DNA of 55,657 nt, from positions 1-55,657 of the forward strand of contig NZ_JACDNQ010000019.1 in assembly GCF_013839515.1 (NCBI RefSeq). Direction: 5' to 3'. The DNA is from Natronomonas salinimetallica. Lineage in GTDB: Archaea; Halobacteriota; Halobacteria; Halobacteriales; Haloarculaceae. Each line of letters opens with the position of its first letter. The stretch's first letter is position 1. The translations under genes and the position numbers were made by a program. Under the pieces are notes generated by a model that was given only the letters and a program-made list of their open reading frames with translations, was not told the DNA's origin and did no database searches. Of this stretch, positions 1-8,420 are shown one piece after another.

Positions 1-90
1 CTCTTCGAGAAGTTCACGAAGAGACTTGGATTTGCTAAATCTTGGATCGACAAATTCCTGGGTCCCTATTTGCAAAAATTATCTTGACCA

Positions 91-1221
91 TTACGCGATT
101 TTGCTGCCCGCCAGACGCAGTCTGGCGACCGCTTTCGCGTCTCTGTCCGTCTCGAACCCACAACTCGGACAGGAGTGTTCTCTGACCCAGATGGGTTTCG
201 CTGCTTCCACACCGCACGATGCACACTCTTTGGTTGTGCCTCGTGCTTCGACCTGCTTGACGTGACAGCCGTGCAGGTCGGCTTTGTATTCGAGGAGGGT
301 GATGAATTGTCGCCACGCCGCATCCTGCTTGTTCCGAGCGTTGTGCGACTGTTCGAGCATCCCCTTCACGTCTAAGTCTTCCACGAATACGGCGTCGTAC
401 TCGCGGACGAGCCACGTCGTAATCTTGTGCTGGTAGTCCAGCACCGTCCGCTTGATTTGACGCTTTACCTTCGCCACTTCCCGGCGTTGCTTCTCGTAGT
501 TGCTCGACCCTTCTTCCTTCCGCGACAACTTGCGTTGTTCACGGCGAAGACGCTCGTACTCGTCTTCGAGGTCGAGCCAATCCACGGTCTTCCCGTCGCT
601 GGTGTGGATGTAGTTCTGGATGCCAAGGTCAATCCCAACGCTGTTACTTGCGTCAAGCGAGCTCACGTCGGGGTTCTCGGGCAGATCGGCGTCGTCGGTT
701 TCGAGGCCGAACGAGACGAGCCACTCGCCGGTCGTCTCTTTTTTGAACGTGACTTCCTTGATCGAAGCGGAGTCAGGAATCGGGCGATGGTAACGGATTT
801 TGACCCCGCCGATTTTGCTGAAGCGAACGTAAGCGAACCTGTCACGGCCCCTCTTTTCATCGAGGTCGAAACCGGACTGGTTGTACGTCACGCTTCGGTA
901 GTCGGTGGGTGCTTGCCGTTTGAGCCGACCCACATTGTACCCCTTCTCTTTCTTCTTGCGAAGATTCGAGAGGTTTCGATGGAAGCGAGCGACAGTGGCT
1001 TGCGCGGCTTTCGAGTGCAGTTCACCGAACACAGGCCATTTGCGCTTCCACGCGGGGAGTTTGTTGTTCTGGTCGTACTCGGATGGTTTGTCGTCCTCTG
1101 GACTGTTCTCGTAGTCCCAGCGAACGTGGTTGTAGAGTTGGCGATGAACGTCAAGATGATGTTCCAGTCGCTCCGCTACCTCTTGTGTCGGGTAGGCGTG
1201 GTAGCGGTGACTGTGTTCCAT
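91..1221 (-). CDS. tnpB: TnpB RNA-guided endonuclease, C-terminally truncated
   Basis: The protein is 376 residues from ATG at 1221. The open frame continues upstream into non-coding sequence, so the longer start is rejected. RuvC-like residues are visible: D198 in GIDLG, E281 in VFVEDLD, and D359 in TDRD. The zinc ribbon uses C333, C336, C351 and C354. TnpB of this family cuts DNA guided by an RNA made from the element's 3' end and helps the transposon persist. Family members usually read DRDxNAA and then run on for 40-60 residues. Here the text after DRD is AKAV and the protein stops 15 residues later, inside a hairpin. The Asn of the last RuvC motif is therefore lost and the gene may be inactive. 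A haloarchaeal IS1341-type origin is secure; activity is doubtful. Confidence 0.85.
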   Translation of the reverse strand: MEHSHRYHAYPTQEVAERLEHHLDVHRQLYNHVRWDYENSPEDDKPSEYDQNNKLPAWKRKWPVFGELHSKAAQATVARFHRNLSNLRKKKEKGYNVGRLKRQAPTDYRSVTYNQSGFDLDEKRGRDRFAYVRFSKIGGVKIRYHRPIPDSASIKEVTFKKETTGEWLVSFGLETDDADLPENPDVSSLDASNSVGIDLGIQNYIHTSDGKTVDWLDLEDEYERLRREQRKLSRKEEGSSNYEKQRREVAKVKRQIKRTVLDYQHKITTWLVREYDAVFVEDLDVKGMLEQSHNARNKQDAAWRQFITLLEYKADLHGCHVKQVEARGTTKECASCGVEAAKPIWVREHSCPSCGFETDRDAKAVARLRLAGSKIA

Positions 1222-1307
1222 CGCTGTCTCTTGATTACTGATGTGTTCACTTGATGGTTTGTATCCCTGCGTGTCGGCTTCATCCCCGAGGTCAAGCCTC
1301 GGGGGAT
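91..1307 (-). mobile_element. IS200/IS605-type (IS1341-like) TnpB-only element, boundaries approximate
   Basis: The element holds a lone tnpB with no tnpA in the window. On its 5' side, a perfect 8-bp stem hairpin (1284-1291 with 1297-1304, loop TCAAG) matches the position expected for a left-end recognition hairpin of this family. On its 3' side, a perfect 8-bp hairpin (109-116 with 120-127) overlaps the end of the tnpB coding region. A further 7-bp inverted repeat lies at 1-7 and 17-23. The true ends cannot be fixed because no duplicated target is visible and the window starts at base 1. Confidence 0.6.
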
Positions 1308-1442
1308 TCGCCTTGTCCGCCGATAACATAACTGCCCGACAGCCGACCCGAGGATCCGCCCCTCGGGTACGAACTGCGGGACCGTGGACGACACGCACCG
1401 CCTCGACGATACATTTTTTCCTGACGACGGCGAGTGAGCGGT

Positions 1443-2573
1443 ATGCGATTCGAACCGACCGACGTGCAACGAGCGCTGCGCGAGGAGGTCCGGTCGTTCG
1501 CGGCCGACGAACTCGCCCCGATCGCCGGCGAGTGCGACCGGGCCGGAAGGTTTCCCGACGGCGTCCTCGAGGACGCACGTGAGATGGGCCTCACGGGACT
1601 GACCGTTCCGGAAACGTACGGCGGCGAGGGCGCGGGGCTCGTCGAACTCGTCATCGCCGTCGAGGAACTATCGGCGGCGATGATGCCGGTCGCGAGCGCG
1701 CTCTCGTTGCACCTCGGCGTCGGGAGCGTGATCGAGCGGTTCGGGTCGGCCGAACTGGCGGAGGCGTTCCTGCCGGGGATGGCGGCGTGGGAGACTGTCT
1801 GTGCGCTCGGCCTCTCGGAGGACGACGCCGGCAGCGACAAGACGCGAATGGAGACGACAGCCGAGCGCGACGGCGACGGCTGGATCCTGTCGGGCCACAA
1901 GCGGTGGGTGACGAACTTCTTCGGGGCGGACTACGTGCTCACCTACGCCAAAACCGGGGCCGAAGCGGACGCGCCCCGGAACGTGAGCGCCTTTCTCGTC
2001 CCGACCGATGCCTTCGAGGTGGACCACGTCTGGGATACCCTGGGAGCGAGAGCCCTCAAATCGCCGCGGGTGACGCTCTCGAACGTCCGGATCCCCGACG
2101 ACCGACGGGTCGGGGAGGTCGGATCGGCCTACGTCGATCGCGGACGGGTCCACAACGGCGTCAACGTCCCGGCTCGTGCGGTCGGGATCGCCCGCGCGGC
2201 CGTCGAGGAGACGGTCGAGCACACGGCCGACCGCGAGCAGTTCGATCGGCCGCTGGGCGAGTTTCAGGGGCTCCGATGGCGGGTTGCGGACATGGCTCGG
2301 CGGGTCGAGGCGGCGCGCCTGCTCACGCTCCGGGCCGCCGACCGCGCCGACCGCGGCGAGGACCCGACACGCGAACTGGCGGCGGCGAAGATCGATGCGA
2401 CCGAGATGGCCGTCGACGTGAGCAACGAGGCGCTCCAACTCCACGGCGGCGTCGGCTACACCGCTTCGCGGAACGTCGAGCGATACCTTCGGGACGCCCG
2501 CCTGTTGACCATCGCGGGCGGGCCGAACGCGCTCCACCGGAACACGCTCGCAGAGGAGATATACGACGGATAG
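1443..2573 (+). CDS. Acyl-CoA dehydrogenase
   Basis: This FAD-dependent enzyme of about 376 residues oxidises acyl-CoA thioesters to enoyl-CoA in fatty-acid or amino-acid breakdown. It has the three-part fold: an N-terminal helical domain, a middle beta domain with LSEDDAGSD and SGHKRWVTN, and a C-terminal helical domain with AVGIARAAVE, the DREQFDRPLGEFQ flavin-contact motif and LQLHGGVGY near the end. The catalytic Glu varies in position among subfamilies and I did not assign it. The start could be GTG at 1434 (three codons earlier). I chose the in-frame ATG at 1443. Nothing nearby is an obvious partner such as an ETF or a CoA ligase, so the substrate cannot be named. Confidence 0.9.
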   Translation: MRFEPTDVQRALREEVRSFAADELAPIAGECDRAGRFPDGVLEDAREMGLTGLTVPETYGGEGAGLVELVIAVEELSAAMMPVASALSLHLGVGSVIERFGSAELAEAFLPGMAAWETVCALGLSEDDAGSDKTRMETTAERDGDGWILSGHKRWVTNFFGADYVLTYAKTGAEADAPRNVSAFLVPTDAFEVDHVWDTLGARALKSPRVTLSNVRIPDDRRVGEVGSAYVDRGRVHNGVNVPARAVGIARAAVEETVEHTADREQFDRPLGEFQGLRWRVADMARRVEAARLLTLRAADRADRGEDPTRELAAAKIDATEMAVDVSNEALQLHGGVGYTASRNVERYLRDARLLTIAGGPNALHRNTLAEEIYDG

Positions 2574-2621
2574 CGCGGCGTCCCCCGTTCCGGTGCGGGC
2601 TGTCGTCGTCGATCGGCGAGC

Positions 2622-2688
2622 GCTCGCCGGTCGGACATCCACTGATCGGATGCTCGCCGGTCGGACATCCACTGATCGGATGCTCGCC
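2622..2688. repeat. 30-bp tandem repeat, 2.2 copies
   Basis: Two perfect head-to-tail copies (2622-2651, 2652-2681) are followed by a 7-base partial copy. The unit begins GCTCGCCGGTCGGACATCCA. It lies in the spacer between the convergent acyl-CoA dehydrogenase and aldehyde oxidoreductase genes, and no inverted repeat dominates it. Confidence 0.95.
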
Positions 2689-2712
2689 AACCGTTCGCTC
2701 CGCCGGTCAGTC

Positions 2713-4392
2713 TCAGTTCGACGGGTCGACCGCGTCCTCGGGCAGGGCGTCCTCGGGAACGACGCCATCGACCCAACCGCGGGCGTCGTAGTACGCTTCG
2801 AGGCCCCGCTCGAAGTCGGGGATCTCGTAGGGGAGGGTGTCGTCGGCGCGGTCGAATCCCCGCTGGTTGTTGAAATGACGCTCGAGCGTGACGGTCCGTG
2901 CGCCGACGGCGAGGAGGTCCGCGAACTCGGCCCCGAACAGCGCCTCGTAGCGCTCGGGGGTCATGTAGTCTCGGGAGAACTTACAGACGATCCCGCTGTC
3001 GTTGAGCGCCATCAGGTTCTCACGCTCGACGAGTCGCTCGGCTTTTCCGTCCATCCCGGTCGGGTCCATCGCCGCGTCGGGGTCGACGAGGGGGTACTCG
3101 ACGGAGTAAAACGTCGCGTACATGTGGTCCGCACCGCGGTTCGAGACCGCATACGACAGCGCCTGCCCGTGCAGGAGACGCCCCTCGTGGGCCGCGAAAT
3201 CCAGGCCCTTGACGGTCCAGTTGTCGACCCCGAGCGTCCCGTGGACACGGTCGATACCCTCCGCGAGCGTGTCGCCGACTCCCTTTCGGCGGGCGATCTT
3301 CTCGACGAGTCCATGGATCAACTCGGTGTCGCCGAACGAATCCTCGCTTTCGAGATAGGCGGCGACCGTGTTGCCGGCCGAGATCGCATCGAGACCGTAT
3401 CGATCGCACAGCTCGTTCGAGATCATCACGTCGACGATGTCGTCGACGCCGCTGTTGGAGCCGAACGCCATCGCGACCTCGAACTCCGGGCCCTCCGTCT
3501 CGACGCCGCGGACCGCATCGCGTGTCGGCAATTTACACGCGAACGCACACGCCGAACAGGTCCCCTTCTTGTATTTTTTCGCCTCGACGGCGTCGCCGTC
3601 GATCCCGTCGGCCCCCTCGAAGGACCGTTCGGAGAAATAATACGAGGGAAGCCCGTCCATCTCGTTCGCCAGCGACAGCACCGAGACGGTCCCCTGGCGC
3701 TTCATGACGTGGTCGTCAGTCGCCGCCTCGCGGTGGATCTCGGCCTGCGTGGCCGGGACGTCGACCGGCGGCGGCGAGTCACCGCCGACGGTGAGCGCCT
3801 TGAGGTGTTTCGAACCGAGAACCGCACCGAGGCCGCCGCGGCCGAAGGCGCGCTCCTCGGTCGTCATGATCGAGGCGAACCGGACTTTGTTCTCGCCGGC
3901 GGGACCGACGATCGCCGTCCGGTCGCTCTCGATGCCGTGCTCGGATTCGAGATACGCGGCCGTCTCGGGGACAGTCGCCCCTTCGAGGCCGGGGACGGTC
4001 TCGAACTCGACGCCCTCGTCGGTGACGTGAACGATCGTGAGTTCCTCGGCGGCCCCGGCGAACTCGATCGCGCCATAGCCCGTGTCCGCGAAGTTCCGCG
4101 AGAGAAAGCCGCCGGCGTTCGAGGAGAGCAAGCCGTCAGTCAGCGGCGAGACGGCCGTGCAGTTCGTCCGGCCGGTGAAACTCATGGTCGAGGTCTGCAT
4201 CGGCCCCGTCGTGAACAACACCCGGTTTTCGGGACCGAGCGGGTCGGCGTCGAAGGGGATCCGGTCGTGGGCGAGTTTCGTCCCGAGTCCGCGGCCGCCG
4301 ATGTACCGGCGTGAAACGTCCTCGATGTCCGTCTTCGTGGTCGTCGATCCGTCGAGGTCGACGCTCAACAGCGGCCCGGTAGTATGGAGCAT
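2713..4392 (-). CDS. aor: Aldehyde:ferredoxin oxidoreductase (tungsten/molybdenum pterin family)
   Basis: The protein is 559 residues from ATG at 4392. A TTG two codons upstream is less likely, and a TATA-like stretch lies about 25 bases upstream of the ATG. The AOR family oxidises aldehydes to acids with ferredoxin as acceptor, using a bis-pterin W or Mo cofactor and one [4Fe-4S] cluster. The N-terminal region has the family's RYIGGRGLGTKL segment. The cluster ligands appear as CSACAFAC near residues 278-285, with the distant fourth Cys in GIVCKFSRD near residue 469. The length is slightly shorter than the hyperthermophile enzymes (about 605). The physiological aldehyde is unknown. Confidence 0.9.
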   Translation of the reverse strand: MLHTTGPLLSVDLDGSTTTKTDIEDVSRRYIGGRGLGTKLAHDRIPFDADPLGPENRVLFTTGPMQTSTMSFTGRTNCTAVSPLTDGLLSSNAGGFLSRNFADTGYGAIEFAGAAEELTIVHVTDEGVEFETVPGLEGATVPETAAYLESEHGIESDRTAIVGPAGENKVRFASIMTTEERAFGRGGLGAVLGSKHLKALTVGGDSPPPVDVPATQAEIHREAATDDHVMKRQGTVSVLSLANEMDGLPSYYFSERSFEGADGIDGDAVEAKKYKKGTCSACAFACKLPTRDAVRGVETEGPEFEVAMAFGSNSGVDDIVDVMISNELCDRYGLDAISAGNTVAAYLESEDSFGDTELIHGLVEKIARRKGVGDTLAEGIDRVHGTLGVDNWTVKGLDFAAHEGRLLHGQALSYAVSNRGADHMYATFYSVEYPLVDPDAAMDPTGMDGKAERLVERENLMALNDSGIVCKFSRDYMTPERYEALFGAEFADLLAVGARTVTLERHFNNQRGFDRADDTLPYEIPDFERGLEAYYDARGWVDGVVPEDALPEDAVDPSN

Positions 4393-4508
4393 ACCCAATC
4401 GGTAGTCACGGGGAAGAATAAGTTTGATCGCCGCACGTCGGGACAGCGCGCGTACACGGCGGTCGGGACGCCGCCCGGAAAGCGGCGTAGATCGGCCGGG
4501 ACAGGCAG

Positions 4509-4928
4509 CTATCGAACGACGGCGACCGGAACGGATGATCGATTAAACACCGTTTCAGCGACGTTTCCGACGATCAGACGGTCGGACATCGACCCCCCGT
4601 GGCTCCCGAGGACGACCGTATCGAAACCGTCGGCTCTGTTGACGATCTCGCGGGCAGGATGGCCGAATCCGACGGCGGTATCGATTTCGGTATCGTGCCC
4701 GCCGGCGATCTCGTGTGCGCGCTCCAGTATTGGTTCGGCGAGTTCTCTCGTCTTCTCCCGTGGATCGTCGGCTGTCGCGATCGCCGTTGGCCCCCCCATC
4801 ATCGGTGAGGGTTCACCGACGACGACCAAGACGGTAATGTCCGCCCCCACATGAACGTCCAGAGCGTATCGGAGCGCCGCCTCGGACATCTCCGAGCCGT
4901 CCACCGCAACTAGGACTCGTGTAACCAT
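4509..4928 (-). CDS. Universal stress protein (UspA family)
   Basis: This is a 139-residue single-domain UspA protein starting at ATG 4928. It opens with the strand and Asp typical of the family (RVLVAVDGSEMSEAAL). It ends with the nucleotide-loop region GSHGGSMSDRLIVGN. The usual consensus is G-2x-G-9x-G(S/T), and here the last position is Asn, so ATP binding is plausible but not certain. Such proteins act as cytoplasmic stress or signalling modules. A second, more diverged UspA lies at 17.2 kb. Confidence 0.9.
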   Translation of the reverse strand: MVTRVLVAVDGSEMSEAALRYALDVHVGADITVLVVVGEPSPMMGGPTAIATADDPREKTRELAEPILERAHEIAGGHDTEIDTAVGFGHPAREIVNRADGFDTVVLGSHGGSMSDRLIVGNVAETVFNRSSVPVAVVR

Positions 4929-5127
4929 GTCGTATCGAAGCCGACGCGGCCCTGTGAATTATCCGGCCCTGTTTGCGCTGACGCGCCCGCCGAGGGCGGT
5001 GGCTCTCGGTTCCACGACACCTTTTTTTCGGGGGATGCGGCGGCACCCATGGGTGATGATACCACGAACATACCATCGACAGCCGAGATAATAAAACCAC
5101 AGTACGGCGTGCAAGCGGAGGGACGGG

Positions 5128-5168
5128 GACGCGCTATCGGATCCCTCGTGGACGCGCTATCGGATCCC
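5128..5168. repeat. Two-copy direct repeat of the panE 3' end
   Basis: The 18-base sequence GACGCGCTATCGGATCCC occurs at 5128-5145 and 5151-5168, a 23-base period. The second copy contains the panE stop codon, so the last codons of the gene are duplicated just downstream. Confidence 0.9.
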
Positions 5169-6053
5169 GTGTCCGACCTCCCACGCGCGAACGAGTCGCG
5201 TGAGCGTCCGGTTGGTCGGTACGTCGAGTCCCCGCTCGTCGGCGCGTTCGAGTACGTGTCCGTTGATCGCGTCGATCTCCGTGCGGCGTCCGGCGGCCAC
5301 GTCCTGGTGCATCGAGGAGGTGTTCTCGGCCGTCGCCGCTGCGACCCGTTCCATCGCCTGCCGGGCCGCCCGGTCGCTCAGTTCGATCCCCTCCGCGCGG
5401 GCGACTGCGGCCGTCTCACGCGCCGCGGCCGATGCGAGCGCCGCTGCGTCGCCGTCGAGAATCCCCCCGTTCTCGATCCGGGCGAGCGCGGTCACGGGGT
5501 TGATAGCGGCGTTGACGGCCAACTTCTCCCAGAGCCGTCCCGGCATCGTCGCCGTGACCGACGTCCCGATCGACGCCGACCCGAACGCCTCCCCGACGCG
5601 GTCGGCGACCGGCGAGACACCACCCTCCGGCGGGCCGAGGACGACGTCGCCGACGCCGGTACACCGAACGACGCCAGGGGCGGGGCGGACAGCGCCGTAG
5701 GTGCAGGTTCCCGCGAGGATCGGAGCGTCCAGCCGATCGGCGAGGACGGCCTCGTTGCCCATCCCGTTTTGGACCGAGAGACAGGCGTCGAGATCGCAGT
5801 CGGCGAGGTCGGCCGCGGCCGATCCCGTATCGAACGCCTTCACGCAGATGACGGCGAGGTCGGCGGACGCCGGCGGATCGAGGCGGGCCGTCGGACGGAC
5901 GGTCGCCTCGATGCGGCCCCTGAGTTGGAGTCCGTCCGCGGCGACCGTCCGCATGTGCGGATCACGCCCAACGAGTGTCACGTCGTGTTCACGGGCGAGG
6001 AGGCCGCCGAGGAGGCTGCCGAGGCTCCCGGCTCCGAAGACGAGGACGTCCAT
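5157..6053 (-). CDS. panE: 2-dehydropantoate 2-reductase (ketopantoate reductase)
   Basis: The protein is 298 residues from ATG 6053. It reduces ketopantoate to pantoate with NADPH in coenzyme A biosynthesis. The N-terminal Rossmann motif GAGSLGS lies at residues 7-13. Further along are the ICVKAFDT segment that follows the second half of the nucleotide fold, the NGMGNE turn, and LWEKLAVNAAINP near residue 175, which contains the catalytic Lys and conserved Asn. The length is normal. A GTP-dependent dephospho-CoA kinase, from the last step of the same pathway, is encoded at 38.0 kb in this window but is not linked in an operon. Confidence 0.92.
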   Translation of the reverse strand: MDVLVFGAGSLGSLLGGLLAREHDVTLVGRDPHMRTVAADGLQLRGRIEATVRPTARLDPPASADLAVICVKAFDTGSAAADLADCDLDACLSVQNGMGNEAVLADRLDAPILAGTCTYGAVRPAPGVVRCTGVGDVVLGPPEGGVSPVADRVGEAFGSASIGTSVTATMPGRLWEKLAVNAAINPVTALARIENGGILDGDAAALASAAARETAAVARAEGIELSDRAARQAMERVAAATAENTSSMHQDVAAGRRTEIDAINGHVLERADERGLDVPTNRTLTRLVRAWEVGHGIR

Positions 6054-6104
6054 ACCGACGGTTTCGGCCGGCGGGTCAAAACGCTGTCTACGGCATCGTC
6101 GCAG

Positions 6105-6188
6105 GCCCGCGGCCGACCGACGAGAACGGGCCCACGGCCGACCGACGAGAACGGGCCCACGGCCGACCGACGAGAACGGGCCCGCGTG
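6105..6188. repeat. 25-bp tandem repeat, about 3.4 copies
   Basis: Copies run 6105-6129, 6130-6154 and 6155-6179, with a 9-base partial copy after. The unit starts GCCCACGGCCGACCGACGAG; the first copy differs by one base. The repeat lies between the divergent panE and pilB-like genes, immediately upstream of the pilB-like promoter. Confidence 0.95.
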
Positions 6189-6212
6189 TGGATTCTCGTT
6201 ATACTACGAGAG

Positions 6213-6224
6213 TTTATATAAAAA
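6213..6224 (+). promoter_or_regulatory. TATA box of the pilB-like operon
   Basis: The sequence TTTATATAAAAA starts 33 bases before the ATG at 6246. This predicts a transcription start a few bases upstream of the ATG, so a nearly leaderless message. Confidence 0.75.
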
Positions 6225-6245
6225 TACGCGGACAGATCCAAACGA

Positions 6246-8420
6246 ATGGTCGACGACGTGCAGACGGTGCCGGCCCCGGTGCCGCCGGACAGCCCGCGGG
6301 CGTGGTACACCGCTGGCGTCCACGATCAATACGAGGTCGTCCCCGGCGTCGTGGCGACGGTTTCCGACGGCGAGAGCGGGTTCGTATACGAGGTCCGTGA
6401 ACCGTCGCTTGCGGCCGACACCGCCGCCGACCTCCGGGCCGTCCGAGAGCACTTCGAGGACGCCCGATCGAGCCGTCCCCGAACGCGGGAGGGAGCGGCC
6501 GAGCGGTTCAACGCGGGGTTCGACGAGAAGTACGAACGGGTCATCGATCGGATCGTCTCGCGTCCGCCGGCCGCCCGTCGCCGCCTCGAATACTACGCGT
6601 TGGCCGAGTTACGGTGTCTGGGGGAGCTGACACCGCACGCACTCGACGATACCATCGAGGTGGCCGACGCGACCGGCAGGGAGCTATCGGTCCATTTGAC
6701 CGATTACGCCCCCGCCGCGACCGGCATCGAGGCCCCCGAGTTCGTCGAGCGGTTCAGCGCCGAGCGGATCGAGCGCTACACCGTCGGGTTCCTCGGATAC
6801 GACGTTCCGATCGTACGGTACCGCGAACGGCTGCTCGGGGCCGATCCGTTCGAACGGAAGTATGCGGTCATCGAGCCGGATCGGCTCCCGGGCGACGACC
6901 GACTCATCGCCGAGTGCAAAGAGCGGATCTGGCGGGCCGGGCTCGGTGGTCTCGAAGGGGACATGGCGTTCGAGGATCGGGCGGCGGCCGTTCGCGAGCG
7001 CAGCGAGTCGCTGCTTTCGAGGCAGCTGACCGCGAAAAACACCCGGGTGTGGGTCGACGCGCTCCGCCACCGGGTCCGCGCTCTGCTCGCCGATCGCGGC
7101 CTCGCGCTCCCATCCGTCGGTCGTCGCTTCGCCGACGGCCGGCTGGACGACCTCGTGTACTACGTCCTCCGGGATCTCGTCGGACACGGGCAGTTGACCG
7201 TTCCGATCCGCGATCCGAACCTCGAAGACATCGAGGCGAACCGTGTCGGCGAACGGATCAAAGTCGTGCCTCGCGGGAACGGTCGGGAGCCGACGAACCT
7301 CGTGTTCGACTCCGAGGAATCGTTCGTCAACGTCGTCACGAAACTCGCCGCTGGCGACGGGATCGAGCTCTCTGCGAGTCGTCCGTCGGCGACGGTCACC
7401 CTCGATCCCGAAGGCGTCGAACAGACGATCCGCTGTGCCGTTGCGCTGCCGGCTATCTCCCAGGGCGGTCCGCACGTCTCGATCAGAAAGCAGGCACCGA
7501 ACGCGCTCACGCCGGTCGATCTCGTCGAATCGGGATCGGTGCCGACCGAGCTCGTAACGCTCCTGTGGATGCTGTACGAACACCGTGGCGTCGTACTGTT
7601 TTCGGGGTCGGCCGGGGCGGGGAAGACGACGCTTATGAACGCCCACATGCCGTTTATCGAGTACGACGCCCGCCCGATAAGTATCAACGAGGGGTCGAGC
7701 GAGGTGTCTTTCCCCCACGAGACCGGCGTCTCACTGACGACACAGACACACCCGGACGAGGTCAAGAGCGTCTCGATACCGGATCTGATGGGCGAGGCGA
7801 GCTATCTGAACCCGGACGTCGAGGTCCTCGCGGAAATCGACTCGGCGGAGTCGTTCCGGACGCTCGGCGAGGTGTTACAGACCGGACACGGGGTTCTCGG
7901 GACGACCGACGCCGAGAGCGTCGAGACGCTCGTCAACCGGGCCATCGGAAAAGGACTCCCCTCGTACCTGCTGTCGAAGATCGACCTCGTCGTGTTCCCG
8001 AAACACGTCGACGGGGACCGCCACGTCGAGTCGGTCGTCGAAGTGCTGTCCGAACGCGAGGCCGAACGGTTCGAGGGATCGACGCGGACGGTCGAAACCG
8101 AGGCCGGGACGGTCCGGTACAATCACGTGTTGAATCGAACGCCCGAGGGGGCGTGGGAGTTCGCCTACGGCCACCCCAAACTGGGCGATCCGACGGTCCG
8201 GCGGGGGCTACGGACGTTCGAACGCCTCGCGGAGGGGACGACTCGCGGCCACGACGACGTCGAAGCGGAGTTCCACCGGAAACACGGGTACGTCGAATAT
8301 CTGGTCCGGAACGGGATCTCCGACGTCCAGGCGTTGTTCGGGTTCTTGAGTGATCTCCGGACGAACGAGGCCGCGACCGTCGAGCGGATCCGGCGGAGAC
8401 GGGTCGGTTCGGATGGGTGA
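6246..8420 (+). CDS. Type IV pilus / type II secretion family ATPase (PilB-like)
   Basis: This is a 724-residue cytoplasmic motor ATPase related to archaeal PilB, FlaI and GspE. A long N-terminal region (about 1-330) precedes the ATPase core. Walker A reads GSAGAGKTT near residue 455. The Walker B region, NPDVEVLAEIDSAES near 520, keeps the Glu but has DSAE where related ATPases usually show RGxE. The box that is normally HA reads GTTDAES. The enzyme is therefore diverged at two conserved points. The next gene overlaps it by 8 bases and encodes the membrane platform, so the two form one machine. No pilin or prepilin peptidase is adjacent. Confidence 0.88.
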   Translation: MVDDVQTVPAPVPPDSPRAWYTAGVHDQYEVVPGVVATVSDGESGFVYEVREPSLAADTAADLRAVREHFEDARSSRPRTREGAAERFNAGFDEKYERVIDRIVSRPPAARRRLEYYALAELRCLGELTPHALDDTIEVADATGRELSVHLTDYAPAATGIEAPEFVERFSAERIERYTVGFLGYDVPIVRYRERLLGADPFERKYAVIEPDRLPGDDRLIAECKERIWRAGLGGLEGDMAFEDRAAAVRERSESLLSRQLTAKNTRVWVDALRHRVRALLADRGLALPSVGRRFADGRLDDLVYYVLRDLVGHGQLTVPIRDPNLEDIEANRVGERIKVVPRGNGREPTNLVFDSEESFVNVVTKLAAGDGIELSASRPSATVTLDPEGVEQTIRCAVALPAISQGGPHVSIRKQAPNALTPVDLVESGSVPTELVTLLWMLYEHRGVVLFSGSAGAGKTTLMNAHMPFIEYDARPISINEGSSEVSFPHETGVSLTTQTHPDEVKSVSIPDLMGEASYLNPDVEVLAEIDSAESFRTLGEVLQTGHGVLGTTDAESVETLVNRAIGKGLPSYLLSKIDLVVFPKHVDGDRHVESVVEVLSEREAERFEGSTRTVETEAGTVRYNHVLNRTPEGAWEFAYGHPKLGDPTVRRGLRTFERLAEGTTRGHDDVEAEFHRKHGYVEYLVRNGISDVQALFGFLSDLRTNEAATVERIRRRRVGSDG

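Noticed and set aside
427-1254. Long open frame (275 codons) on the plus strand
   Set aside because: It is antisense to the tnpB gene, which has clear catalytic and zinc motifs. The plus-strand frame has no recognisable domain.
2593-4314. 573-codon open frame on the plus strand
   Set aside because: It is the mirror of the aldehyde oxidoreductase gene. High GC content keeps the opposite frame open; its composition is Arg/Val-rich and it passes through the tandem repeat.
5049-6221. 390-codon open frame on the plus strand
   Set aside because: It overlaps panE in antisense and extends through the 25-bp tandem repeat. No domain is recognisable.
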